Part shown: positions 1-8,170 of the stretch, piece after piece
How the letters are laid out: each line of letters opens with the position of its first letter
Numbering within the stretch: the stretch's first letter is position 1
Position numbers and translations under genes: made by a program
Notes under the pieces: generated by a model
Database searches by the model: none
What the model saw: the letters and a program-made list of their open reading frames with translations, nothing else
What the model was told of the DNA's origin: nothing
Assembly (NCBI GenBank): GCA_945862325.1
Contig: CAMAXZ010000008.1
Coordinates: forward strand, 1 to 64,000
Reading direction: 5' to 3'
DNA: 64,000 bases
Origin: Klebsiella pneumoniae
Lineage (GTDB): Bacteria; Myxococcota_A; UBA796; SXON01

Positions 1-1551
1 CGGCGCGGCCGCGGCGGCGGCGAGGCCCGGGACGAGCGTGACGATCTGGAGGTCGTCGCCCCCGGAGATCGACCGCGTCGAGAGGCGCGCGTGCCGCCTC
101 ACGTCGAAGCTACCGGCCGCGAAGCTCGTCGGGAACCACTCCGAGAACACCACAAGCACGTCGGGGGGCCGTGCCGTCAGCCGCGCCCACACCGCGCCCT
201 CGCCGGCCGCGGCGTGCGCGAGCATGTCGGGCGAGACGATGCCCTCGAGGTCGAGCACGCGGCGCCCCCCGAGATAGGCGAGGGCGCCGACGTCGTTGGC
301 GCCGATGACGGCGTCGGTCGGGATCTTCTCGGCGATCCAGCGGGCGTGCGCGACCTGGTGCAGCCGGATGTCGCGCGTGTTCAGCGCGAACGTGTGGGCC
401 CACGGCAGGCCGGCGAGGGCGATCGCGCAGGCGAGCCCGGCCGTCACCGGGAAGCGCGCGGGCGCCGTGGGGTCGCGAGACGCCACCAGGGCGTCCACCC
501 GCGCCGCGCCGAGCGACGCGAGCGGCACGAGCGCGGCGAGCCCGGGCAGCAGGTAGCGGTAGTGGTGCCACGCCAGGGGGAGCACCGCCGACACGAACAC
601 CAGCAGCACGACGAAGGCCCCGGCGGCGGCGGACACCGGGCCGACCCGCCTTCGGGCGAGCTCCGCGCGTGCGCCGGTCCACGCGCCGACGGTCGCCGCG
701 ACGAGCACGAACGGCCCGAGGCGATCGAAGAAGTGGTCGCCGTAGGCGGAGCCCACGGCGTCGCGCCAGAGGAAGGTCGCGGGGGACGGATCGATCGCGA
801 CGCCGCGCGCCTGTTTGGCGAGGCCCGACGCGGACGCCAGCGAGCCGGTGTAGATAAGGTTCAAGGCCGGTTGTAGCCCGCCGAGGGACACCGGGAGCAG
901 CCACGCCGCCAGCCCTCGCCCCGCGAAGCGGGGCGAGGGCTGGCCCCACCGCGCCGCCGCTTCCACGCCCTTGGCGACGACGAGCGCGCCCGCGAGCAGC
1001 GCGCCCTCGGGGCGCACCAGCGCCAGGAGCGACACCGCGGCGATCGCCCGCCACGGCCGGTCGTCCGAGCCCTCGTCGGTCAGCGCGTCGAGGGTGGCCG
1101 CGAGCGCCGCCGTGAACAACGGCACTTCCATCCCGGAGAACGCGCCCCACAGCAGCGGGCCGCACGCCGCGACCGCGAGCCCGCCCCACCACGCGGCGGC
1201 CGCGGGGCCGACGCGGGACAGCCAGCGCCACGTGAACACGGCCGTCGCGGCATGGGCGAGGGCACCGACGCCGAGCGCCCACGGATACAGGAGCATGTCG
1301 CGCGCCCCGGCCAGCCATCCCAGCGCCAGCACGAACGGCCAGATCATCGAGGTCGCGCCAGAGGAGTAGCCGTCTCCGGGCTGGTACGAGAACGGATGGC
1401 CCTCGGCGATGCGCCGCGCGTACTGGAAGTGGATGAAGGTGTCGTCGAGGGGCGGGACGAGCTCGCCCGCCGCCGCCGAGGCGCCGAGCGCGTACACGAC
1501 GCCGAACGCGACGACGACCACGAGGTACACGAGCGGCGTCCGGGGCGTCAC
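1..1551 (-). CDS. Membrane glycosyltransferase-like protein (GT39/ArnT-like), 3' end beyond window
   Basis: The frame is open from a GTG at 1551 to the window edge (517 codons seen), so the C-terminus is missing. The N-terminus has a first membrane segment, then an acidic pair in DDTFIHFQYARRIAEG, the position of the DD(A/T)(F/Y) catalytic-loop motif of polyprenyl-phosphate-sugar dependent GT-C enzymes. Many hydrophobic segments follow. Near the end, RWIAEKIPTDAVIGANDVGA and GGRRVLDLEGIVSPD match a soluble C-terminal stretch common to bacterial GT39-like membrane proteins. A role in transferring sugars to a periplasmic acceptor is family-based inference; the substrate is unknown. It lies 52 bases downstream of the universal stress gene on the same strand. 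A TTAGCT hexamer ends 6 bases before the start codon and could drive it separately. Confidence 0.8.
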   Translation of the reverse strand, partial: MTPRTPLVYLVVVVAFGVVYALGASAAAGELVPPLDDTFIHFQYARRIAEGHPFSYQPGDGYSSGATSMIWPFVLALGWLAGARDMLLYPWALGVGALAHAATAVFTWRWLSRVGPAAAAWWGGLAVAACGPLLWGAFSGMEVPLFTAALAATLDALTDEGSDDRPWRAIAAVSLLALVRPEGALLAGALVVAKGVEAAARWGQPSPRFAGRGLAAWLLPVSLGGLQPALNLIYTGSLASASGLAKQARGVAIDPSPATFLWRDAVGSAYGDHFFDRLGPFVLVAATVGAWTGARAELARRRVGPVSAAAGAFVVLLVFVSAVLPLAWHHYRYLLPGLAALVPLASLGAARVDALVASRDPTAPARFPVTAGLACAIALAGLPWAHTFALNTRDIRLHQVAHARWIAEKIPTDAVIGANDVGALAYLGGRRVLDLEGIVSPDMLAHAAAGEGAVWARLTARPPDVLVVFSEWFPTSFAAGSFDVRRHARLSTRSISGGDDLQIVTLVPGLAAAAAAP

Positions 1552-1602
1552 GCGTACAGCTAAACAGGTTCGCAGCGCCGTGCGATCCGCCGGCGCGGCG
1601 GC

Positions 1603-2145
1603 TCAGCCCGCGCCCTCGGCGTCGGCTGTCGCCATGACCGCCTGCGACCGACCGTCGTGCGGACACCAGTCGCACGACGCCGACGCGCACTCCGGCCGGG
1701 TCTCCCTGCGGAGGAGCATCACCGGCACGCGCGCCGCGCGTGACACGCCTTCGGCGACGCTGCCGAGCACCATGCGCGCGAGGCCGGTGCGGCCGTGGGT
1801 CCCCATGATGATGAGGTCCGCGCCCAGCTCTTCGGCCGCGGCCACCACCGTGGGCGCGACGGGCCCGATGCGGGACGCGGTGGCCGCCTCGGCGCCGGCC
1901 GAGCGCACGGCGTCCGCGAACGGCGCGAGGCGCTCGAGCGTGTCGTCGAGGAGATAGGCGCCGACCTCGGTGTCCTTGCCGTCGTGGTTGACGTGCACCG
2001 TGGCCGCCACGCCGGGCGGCAGCTCGGCCACGTTGAGCACGACGACCCTGGCGCCGAGGCGGGACGCGAACGCACCCGCCTGCGCGGCGACCAGCATCGA
2101 GCAGGTCGAGAAGTCGACGGGGAGGAGGATGGTCCGGATGTCCAT
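1603..2145 (-). CDS. Universal stress protein (UspA family), ATP-binding type, with Cys-rich tail
   Basis: 180 residues. It opens with MDIRTILLPVDFS, the usual Usp first strand, and ends its Usp fold with GTHGRTGLARMVLGS, which fits the G-2X-G-9X-G(S/T) ATP-binding signature. Usp proteins are cytoplasmic and protect cells under stress by poorly defined means. The extra 30 or so residues after the fold are unusual: they contain a CX4CX2CXH cluster (CASASCDWCPH), which could bind metal or act as a redox switch; this is inference. A GGAGA ribosome site sits before the ATG. It follows the rhodanese gene by 21 bases and is almost certainly cotranscribed from the sigma-54 promoter at 2546-2561. Confidence 0.93.
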   Translation of the reverse strand: MDIRTILLPVDFSTCSMLVAAQAGAFASRLGARVVVLNVAELPPGVAATVHVNHDGKDTEVGAYLLDDTLERLAPFADAVRSAGAEAATASRIGPVAPTVVAAAEELGADLIIMGTHGRTGLARMVLGSVAEGVSRAARVPVMLLRRETRPECASASCDWCPHDGRSQAVMATADAEGAG

Positions 2146-2166
2146 GGCGGTCTCCGTGAATCGAGT

Positions 2167-2520
2167 TCAGACGCGGGGAAGCTGGTTGGCGTCCCAGGCG
2201 AGCATGCCGCCCATCAGGTTGTAGACGTGGGTGAAGCCCATCTGGACCAGGGCGCTCGCGGCGCGGCCGGAGCGGGCGCCGCTCCGGCACACCATCAGCA
2301 GCGGCTGCGTGCGATCCCACCCTTCGGCCGCTGCCACCACCGTGGCGAGGGGCACCAGCTCGGCGTCGCGGATGTGCCCCAGCGGGCCGACGTATTCGTC
2401 GGGCTCGCGCACGTCGACGATTCGGAAGTTGGGGAGGTGGTCGAGCGCGGCGACCGGGGCGAGGTCGCGGTACCCGGCGGGGTGGAGCTCGGAGTTGGCG
2501 CGGGCGTGGGCGTTGGGCAT
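2167..2520 (-). CDS. Rhodanese-like domain protein
   Basis: 117 residues from an ATG preceded by AGAGGA at a good distance. It is a single rhodanese domain: [13 protein letters not shown] gives the first conserved Asp-Arg-Glu block and [12 protein letters not shown] is the active-site loop with the catalytic cysteine at its head. Such proteins carry persulfide sulfur from thiosulfate or other donors, or act as sulfur relay partners, in the cytoplasm. It is the first gene of a short operon with the universal stress gene. A sigma-54 type promoter ends about 25 bases before the start, leaving a leader of roughly 15 bases. A longer frame upstream of this ATG would overlap the promoter, so the ATG at 2520 is preferred. 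Confidence 0.9.
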   Translation of the reverse strand: MPNAHARANSELHPAGYRDLAPVAALDHLPNFRIVDVREPDEYVGPLGHIRDAELVPLATVVAAAEGWDRTQPLLMVCRSGARSGRAASALVQMGFTHVYNLMGGMLAWDANQLPRV

Positions 2521-2545
2521 CGGGTCCTCTCGTGCGGTGGACTTT

Positions 2546-2561
2546 AGCAAGACGTGTGCCG
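2546..2561 (-). promoter_or_regulatory. Sigma-54 promoter of the rhodanese-usp operon
   Basis: Reading the minus strand, the sequence is CGGCACACGTCTTGCT. It matches the sigma-54 consensus TGGCAC-N5-TTGCW at all but the first base, with GG and GC exactly 10 bases apart. The predicted start is near 2535, 15 bases before the ATG. A sigma-54 activator is encoded divergently 70 bases away. Confidence 0.75.
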
Positions 2562-2610
2562 CGGCCGCGGGCGGCGGGTCCTGCCCTTCGGGCGTTCGCC
2601 CCCGCGGTCG

Positions 2611-2638
2611 TGTTTCGATATGTTTCAGCCATGGAACA
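2611..2638. promoter_or_regulatory. Candidate upstream activator site with TGTTTC repeats
   Basis: TGTTTC occurs at 2611 and again at 2621, exactly one helical turn apart, and the second copy forms an imperfect inverted repeat with GGAACA at 2633-2638 (6-base spacer). The site lies about 75-100 bases upstream of the predicted sigma-54 start, a usual distance for an enhancer, and overlaps the activator's own start codon, which would permit autoregulation. The role is inference. Confidence 0.4.
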
Positions 2639-3977
2639 TCGTGACGGCCTGGAGCCCTGGCTCCGGCGAAACGGCGTGGGCGAGACCTTCCGCGCCCTCG
2701 CCACCCTGGTGCCTGCGGGCGCCGTCGTCGTCACGGATCCGGCGCGACGCGTCTTGTTCTGGTCGCCGGAGGCCGAGCGCCTGTTCGGGCATCCGGCGGC
2801 GGACGTGCTCGGGCGCCCGTGCCCCGATGGCATCGTGTGCGACGCGACCGAGCACGGCGCAGGCGACCCGCGGCCCCAGGCGGCCGCGGTGCGCGTGCCC
2901 GGCCCGGATGGCCGACCCGTGCAGATCCGCCACTACGCGACCCACCTCCCCGGCGAGCACGGCGGGGCGATCCATCTCCTCGTACGCGACCCGGGCCAGC
3001 GCGCCGACGTCGCGCCCCTGCGCACTGCCGAGGCGATCGAGTTCCACGGGCTCGTCACGCGGGATCCAGCGATGATTCACGTGCTCGACGTCGTGCGCAA
3101 CGTCGCCGAGACGGAGGCCACCGTGCTCGTCCGCGGCGAGAGCGGCACCGGAAAGGAGCTCGTGGCCCGCGCGATCCACCTCGAAGGGCGGCGCCGCGGG
3201 GGGCCGTTCGTGGCGGTCAACTGCGCCTCGTTCAGCCCGGCGCTGCTGGAGAGCGAGCTCTTCGGCCACGTGAAGGGCGCGTTCACCGGGGCGGTCGCGG
3301 CGCGGAAGGGCATCTTCGCCCAGGCCGACGGCGGCACGCTGTTCCTGGACGAGGTCGCGGAGCTTCCGCTCGACCTCCAGGCGAAGCTGCTCCGCGTGCT
3401 CCAGGAGCGGGTCGTGGTGCCGGTCGGCGGCGCCGATCCGATCGAGGTCGACGTGCGCGTGATCGCGGCCACCCACAAGGCGCTGCGGGAAGAGGCGCGT
3501 CACGGCCGGTTCCGCGAGGACCTGATGTTCCGGCTCCGCGTCGTCCCGTTGTTCCTCCCGCCGCTCCGCCAGCGCCCGGCGGACGTGGAGCTCCTGCTCC
3601 GCAGGTTCGTGGACGTGTTCAACGGCCGCGGGCCACGGTTCGTCGAGGGGTTCAGCCCCGAAGCCCTGCGCGCGCTGAGCGATTGGCCGTGGCCCGGGAA
3701 CGTGCGTGAGCTCCGCAACGTCGTGGAGTACGTCTTCGCCGTCGGGCGCGGGCCCGTGGTCGGCCTGCACGAGCTCCCCCCCGAGCTCCGCGAGCGCGAC
3801 GAGCCCACCGCGCCGCACCACGCACCGACCGCGCCGCACCACGCACCGACCGCGCACGAGCACGATCGAGTCGCGGCGGCGATCAAGGCCGCGGACGGCG
3901 ACCTCGAGGCGGCGGCGGCGACGCTGGGCGTCAGCCGCACCACGTTCTGGCGCATGCGGCGCCGCGCCGGCCTCTGA
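2631..3977 (+). CDS. Sigma-54 dependent transcriptional activator (PAS-AAA+-Fis HTH)
   Basis: 448 residues. Residues about 20-125 form a PAS domain ([19 protein letters not shown]). The AAA+ domain has Walker A GESGTGKE at 169-176, the sigma-54 contact loop GAFTGA at 216-221 and Walker [11 protein letters not shown] Fis-type helix-turn-helix ends the protein ([17 protein letters not shown]). It hydrolyses ATP to open promoters bound by sigma-54 polymerase, presumably in response to a ligand or redox state felt by PAS. No receiver domain is present. It is divergent from the rhodanese-usp operon, which carries a near-perfect sigma-54 promoter, so it probably controls that operon. The linker before the HTH contains a TAPHHAP repeat. 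The ATG at 2631 is chosen because the upstream in-frame stretch is not PAS-like. Confidence 0.94.
   Translation: MEHRDGLEPWLRRNGVGETFRALATLVPAGAVVVTDPARRVLFWSPEAERLFGHPAADVLGRPCPDGIVCDATEHGAGDPRPQAAAVRVPGPDGRPVQIRHYATHLPGEHGGAIHLLVRDPGQRADVAPLRTAEAIEFHGLVTRDPAMIHVLDVVRNVAETEATVLVRGESGTGKELVARAIHLEGRRRGGPFVAVNCASFSPALLESELFGHVKGAFTGAVAARKGIFAQADGGTLFLDEVAELPLDLQAKLLRVLQERVVVPVGGADPIEVDVRVIAATHKALREEARHGRFREDLMFRLRVVPLFLPPLRQRPADVELLLRRFVDVFNGRGPRFVEGFSPEALRALSDWPWPGNVRELRNVVEYVFAVGRGPVVGLHELPPELRERDEPTAPHHAPTAPHHAPTAHEHDRVAAAIKAADGDLEAAAATLGVSRTTFWRMRRRAGL
3807..3857 (+). repeat. 21-bp tandem repeat in the activator linker
   Basis: Two perfect 21-bp units (3807-3827 and 3828-3848) plus a partial third encode [16 protein letters not shown] between the AAA+ and HTH domains. 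The repeat is in frame, so copy change would alter linker length without breaking the protein. Confidence 0.85.
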
Positions 3978-4160
3978 CCCGCTCGGACCCCTGCGCGCCG
4001 CAAAATTCGTGACGTCGTTTTGGATACTGTCGCTGGCCGGTTCGGCATAAAGACGGCTCAAACATCGTATCCGCGCCGTGTACACAATCTTCGCGGCGGA
4101 AGCGCAGGCAGGCGCGCGCTGCGCGGCGGCCGGCTAACGTGCGACGGCTCCGGAGACGTC

Positions 4161-6623
4161 ATGCGCCTGCCTCTGTTCACGTCCCTCCTCCTCGTGGTCG
4201 CCTGTCAGGGCACCGTCAAGCTGGGCGACGAAGACACGTCGATCGGCGGCGACAGCGACACCGACACCGGCGAAGACGTCGTGGTGTCCGGCGACATCTC
4301 CGTGACCCCGACCGAGATCGACCTCGGCGTCGTGTTCCTCGGTCAGAGCGCGCAGGGCAGCGTGACGATCACCAACGTCGGCGACGGCGAGGTCGATGTG
4401 TCCCTCACGCTGCTCGGCGGCTGGGCCACGGCGTACACCCTCGACTCCGCGGTGGCGACGCCCGCCCCCGGGGAGGCCTCCACTCACACCCTCACGCTCA
4501 CCCCGACGACGTGGGGCGACGCGTCGATCAGCGTGCTGATCGAAGACGCCAAGAGCGGCGGCCGCGTCGAGGTCCCGGTGCGCGCGCTCGCGCAAGAGGA
4601 CGTCGACGGCGACGGGTACGGCAGCGTGGGCACTGGCGGCGAGGACTGCGACGACGCCGACACGACCATCAACCCCGGCGTGCCCGAGACCTGGTACGAC
4701 GGTGTCGACTCCGACTGCGCGGGCGACGACGACTACGACCAGGACGGCGACGGCTTCCGGCCGCCCGAGCACGGCGGTGAGGACTGCGTGGACACCGACG
4801 CCGCCGCGTTCCCGGGCGCCCCGGACACCTGGTACGACGGCGTGGACTCCGATTGCGCCGGCAACGACGACTACGATCAGGACGCCGACGGCTACCGCTC
4901 GGACGCCTACGGCGGCGACGACTGCGCGGACACCGACCCGGCCACCAACCCGGGCGCCGCGAACACCTGGTACGACGGGGTCGACACGAACTGCAGCGGC
5001 GACGACTACGACCAGGACGGCGACGGCTACCGCTCGGCCGACCACGGCGGCGACGACTGCCTCGACACCGACGCCTCGGCTTACCCCGGCGCCGCCGAGG
5101 TCTGGTACGACGGCGTCGATCAGGACTGCGCGGGCGACGACGACTACGACCAGGACGGCGACGGGGTGGCCTACCCCACCGACTGCTCCGACACCGACCC
5201 GACCACCACGGGGCCGACCACCGAGCGCCTCGACGGCGCCGACAACGACTGCGACGGGGTGATCGACGACCTCGACGTGGACGTGATCGCGAACGGCGTC
5301 CTCTACGGGTCCACGGCCAGCCAGGCCCTCGGCGGCGCGGGCTCCGTGGCGATGGACGACGACGTGACCGGCGACGGCGAGGCGGACGTCTTCGTCGGAA
5401 GCCAGGTCGCAACGAGCTACCTGTGGGTCGTCGACGGGCGCACGGCGGCTGGGGCGGCCGGGCTCGTCACGTCGTACGACACCGCGCAGTTCTCGCGCGT
5501 ATCGGCGGGCAGCGGGTACTACTACGAGATCGGCTGGGTCAACGGGCCGATGGGCGACGTGGACGGCGACGGCACGAACGACCTCGCGTTCGGCGGCGGG
5601 TTCACCTACGGCTCGACGTGGTACGGCCGCAGTTACCTGTTCGAGGGCGGCTCGAGCATCACCGGCTCGGTTTCGTCCTCGGCGTACACCCATCAGTTCT
5701 ACGGGTCGGACGAAAGCGGCTCCGACGGCTCGTACATGGTCGGCCTCGCCGACATGAACGGTGACGGGCTGGACGATGTGGCCATCGGCTCGCTGTCCGA
5801 CAGCCGCGACCGCGACTACTACTGCGGCAGCGTGGCCGTGTTCAACGCGGACGATCAGCTCGACGACACCAGCCTCGCCATCGACGAAGGCTCCGATCGC
5901 GTGTACGGCACCGACGACAACGACTACCTCGGCTGGTCGTTGGTCATGGGCGACATCACGGACGACGGGTACGCGGACGTCGTCGCGAGCGCCCCAGGGT
6001 ACGACGGCGGCGCTTCCGGCGGCGGCGCGGTGTTCGTGATCGGCGGCAACCTCGCCCTCTCCTGGGACTCCGAGGTCGACTCCGCCGCGAGCCTCGCCAT
6101 CGAGGGCAACACCTCCAGCCTCGCGCTCGGCTCCGAGCCGCTGTCCACCCCGGGCGACATCGACGGGAGCGGCACGCTCGACCTCGGCGTCGCGTCCGAG
6201 GCCAGCGGCGACGTGTGGTTGTTCCTCGATCCGGGCGCGGGCGGCACGATCGACCTCTCCTCCGCCGACTACAACCTCAGCGGGACGGCGGGCGACATGG
6301 GCTCGCTGTTGCTGATGAACTCGGACCTCGACGGCGACGGATCGCCCGAGGTGCTCGTCGGGAACGACGGGGACGACACCGCCGGCGCCGACGCCGGCGC
6401 GGTGCACGTGTTCACGTGGTCCTCGTCGTGGCCGTCCGCGCTGACCGCGTCCAACGCGATCGCCACGTTCTATGGCTCTGCCGCGGGGGCGGCGCTCGGA
6501 TCCGGCGGCAACGGCGGGGCGGACCTCGACGGCGACGGGCGCGACGACGTCGCGCTCGGCGAGGCGGGCAACGACACCGCCGCCTCGAACGCCGGCGCCG
6601 TGTGGATCGTGCTCGGCTGGTGA
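4161..6623 (+). CDS. Surface lipoprotein: SPD-2/Hydin-like Ig domain, MopE metal-binding repeats, FG-GAP repeats
   Basis: 820 residues. The signal peptide ends in a lipobox with Cys15 (LLLVVAC). A short Asp/Thr spacer (DSDTDTGED) follows, then an Ig-like domain of the ASPM-SPD-2-Hydin type (about 45-145, EIDLGVVFLGQSAQGSVTI). Residues about 149-374 hold five to six copies of the putative metal-binding motif of the MopE family, each with DxDGDGY, GGxDCxDTD, PGAxxTWYDGVD and a Cys near the end. The rest (375-820) is a series of FG-GAP/VCBS-type DxDGDG repeats likely forming a calcium-binding propeller. It is probably outer-membrane anchored and surface exposed; no enzymatic site is visible. The ATG at 4161 is the only start that gives the lipoprotein signal. 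The next gene starts within 3 bases of the stop. Confidence 0.9.
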   Translation: MRLPLFTSLLLVVACQGTVKLGDEDTSIGGDSDTDTGEDVVVSGDISVTPTEIDLGVVFLGQSAQGSVTITNVGDGEVDVSLTLLGGWATAYTLDSAVATPAPGEASTHTLTLTPTTWGDASISVLIEDAKSGGRVEVPVRALAQEDVDGDGYGSVGTGGEDCDDADTTINPGVPETWYDGVDSDCAGDDDYDQDGDGFRPPEHGGEDCVDTDAAAFPGAPDTWYDGVDSDCAGNDDYDQDADGYRSDAYGGDDCADTDPATNPGAANTWYDGVDTNCSGDDYDQDGDGYRSADHGGDDCLDTDASAYPGAAEVWYDGVDQDCAGDDDYDQDGDGVAYPTDCSDTDPTTTGPTTERLDGADNDCDGVIDDLDVDVIANGVLYGSTASQALGGAGSVAMDDDVTGDGEADVFVGSQVATSYLWVVDGRTAAGAAGLVTSYDTAQFSRVSAGSGYYYEIGWVNGPMGDVDGDGTNDLAFGGGFTYGSTWYGRSYLFEGGSSITGSVSSSAYTHQFYGSDESGSDGSYMVGLADMNGDGLDDVAIGSLSDSRDRDYYCGSVAVFNADDQLDDTSLAIDEGSDRVYGTDDNDYLGWSLVMGDITDDGYADVVASAPGYDGGASGGGAVFVIGGNLALSWDSEVDSAASLAIEGNTSSLALGSEPLSTPGDIDGSGTLDLGVASEASGDVWLFLDPGAGGTIDLSSADYNLSGTAGDMGSLLLMNSDLDGDGSPEVLVGNDGDDTAGADAGAVHVFTWSSSWPSALTASNAIATFYGSAAGAALGSGGNGGADLDGDGRDDVALGEAGNDTAASNAGAVWIVLGW
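4605..5280 (+). repeat. Tandem MopE-type metal-binding repeats (coding)
   Basis: Five to six coding repeats of about 120 bases, each giving an EF-hand-like DxDGDG loop, a GGDDC-x-DTD stretch and PGA-x-TWYDGVD. Cysteine pairs are spaced regularly. Adjacent units are similar enough at DNA level to suggest expansion by duplication. Confidence 0.8.
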
Positions 6624-6625
6624 TC

Positions 6626-7462
6626 GTGAACGCGCCGGACCTGTACCGATACCTGGACTACCGGCAGTGGCTATCTGATTGGTTCACCTGGAAGAAGCAG
6701 GTGAATCCACGGTACAGCCATCGTGCGTTCGCGCGCCGTGCCGGTCAGTCCAGCCCGAGCCTGCTCCTGAACGTCGTCGCGCGGCGTCGCAACCTCACCC
6801 CCGCGACGGCGGCGGGGGTGGCGCGCGCCACGGACCTCACCGAGGAACAGGCGACGTTTTTTCGGGCGCTCGTCGAGCTCGATCAGGCCGACTCGCCCGA
6901 GGGGCGCGCCGCGGCGCTCAGCGACGTGCGGGCTGCCCGGCGGTTTCGGGAGGCGCGCAAGCTCGACGGAGACGCGGTCGAGTACCTGTCGTGCTGGTAC
7001 TACCCGGCGGTGCGGGAGCTCGCGACGTGCCGCGGGTTCCGCCCGGATCCGGAGTGGATCGCCGCCGAGCTTCGGCCGCGGGTCACGGTGGCGCAGGCCG
7101 CCCGGGCTCTGGAGCTGCTCGTCAGCTTGGGCCTGCTCGTCGTGGAGGACGGCGTCGCGCGCGTGACCGACGTGAGCCTCGCGACGCCGCACGAGGTCGC
7201 GGCGGTGGCGGCCTATGCCTACCACCGCGAGATGTTGGAGCGCGCCACGGAGGCGCTTCAGACCGCGGCGCCGTCGGAGCGGCACTTCTGCGCGGTGACG
7301 GTCGCCGTGCCCGACGCGCTGGTGCCGACGCTGAAGCGCGAGCTCGATGCCCTGCAAGAGCGCCTGCTCGATCTGTGCGACGGCGCCGAGGCGCCGCGCG
7401 ATCGGGTATATCAGGTGAACCTCCACCTCCTCCCACTCTCCGCGCGAGGGGCAGAACCATGA
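6626..7462 (+). CDS. TIGR02147 family protein
   Basis: 278 residues from the GTG at 6626, giving MNAPDLYRYLDYRQWLSDW, the typical opening of the TIGR02147 family known from Myxococcota, Fibrobacteres and Bdellovibrio. The family has an N-terminal winged-helix-like region (SHRAFARRAGQSSPSLLLNV) and a C-terminal segment with paired Trp/Tyr (SCWYYPAVREL). Its function is not established; a DNA-binding or lipoprotein-partner role is often guessed. It follows the lipoprotein at 4161 without a gap and its ATGA junction overlaps the next lipoprotein gene, so the three form one operon. An alternative GTG at 6620 overlaps the upstream stop and would add two residues. Confidence 0.85.
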   Translation: MNAPDLYRYLDYRQWLSDWFTWKKQVNPRYSHRAFARRAGQSSPSLLLNVVARRRNLTPATAAGVARATDLTEEQATFFRALVELDQADSPEGRAAALSDVRAARRFREARKLDGDAVEYLSCWYYPAVRELATCRGFRPDPEWIAAELRPRVTVAQAARALELLVSLGLLVVEDGVARVTDVSLATPHEVAAVAAYAYHREMLERATEALQTAAPSERHFCAVTVAVPDALVPTLKRELDALQERLLDLCDGAEAPRDRVYQVNLHLLPLSARGAEP

Positions 7463-8157
7463 ACGGCGCGACGGTCCTCGTGTGGCTCTTCTCCGGCTGC
7501 CTGCCGTCGGTGGACTCCGGGACGGCGGTCGGCAATCCCACCGGCATGGCGCTCGACCTCGCGCCGGCCGAGGGGGCGCTCGTCATCGCCCGCGCGTCCA
7601 CCGAGGTGTCGGGGATGTTCCTCGAGTCGTGCGACGGCGGGCGTGTCGGCCTCGCGGTCGATCGGGCGATCGACCTCTTCGCCGGCGATCGGCTCGACGC
7701 CGACCTGCGCGCGTCGTGCGCGATCGACCTCGTGTTCGCAGGGCCGATCCGGCTGGACGGCACCGCGGCCGGCGGCGCGACGTGGTCGGCCACCCTCGAC
7801 GTGCCGAGCGTGTCGGTGCGGGCGGACGACGCCTTCGGCGCTCCGGCGACGATCCTGCGCCTCGGCGCCCCGGGGTGGATCTCGGCGTCTCTGTTCGAGC
7901 TCGGCGCGGAGCACGTCGACGTGGAGTCCGGCCCCGTCCACGACCGCCTCGTGCGCGCTCTCACCGAAGGCACCGCCCTCTACGCCGATCCCGGCGGTGG
8001 ACGGTGCACGGGCGACGCCTGCTCCGGAGCGCCGCTCGGCGCGGCGGGGTCGAGCGCCGACGAGGACGCCGAGTCGCCCGACGACGACGAGGACGACGAC
8101 GTCGACGAGGACGACGACGTCGGGCGCGAGGCCCGCGAGTCGGACGACGGCCCGTAG
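7459..8157 (+). CDS. Small lipoprotein with acidic tail, partner of TIGR02147 gene
   Basis: 232 residues. The first 14 residues form a short signal with a lipobox ending at Cys14 (LFSGC). The body begins SVDSGTAVGNPTGMALDLAP, an opening seen in small Myxococcota lipoproteins encoded next to TIGR02147 genes. The middle is a predicted beta-rich domain of unknown function. The last 35 or so residues are almost all Asp and Glu (EDAESPDDDEDDDVDEDDD), which may bind calcium or keep the tail extended. The ATG overlaps the stop of the preceding gene (ATGA), implying translational coupling. No enzymatic motif is seen. Confidence 0.75.
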   Translation: MNGATVLVWLFSGCLPSVDSGTAVGNPTGMALDLAPAEGALVIARASTEVSGMFLESCDGGRVGLAVDRAIDLFAGDRLDADLRASCAIDLVFAGPIRLDGTAAGGATWSATLDVPSVSVRADDAFGAPATILRLGAPGWISASLFELGAEHVDVESGPVHDRLVRALTEGTALYADPGGGRCTGDACSGAPLGAAGSSADEDAESPDDDEDDDVDEDDDVGREARESDDGP

Positions 8158-8170
8158 GCGGTCGCCGCGC

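Noticed and set aside
110..2833. 907-codon minus-strand open frame across the glycosyltransferase, Usp and rhodanese genes
   Set aside because: It is a shadow frame; the true frames are Usp, rhodanese and the edge-truncated membrane protein.
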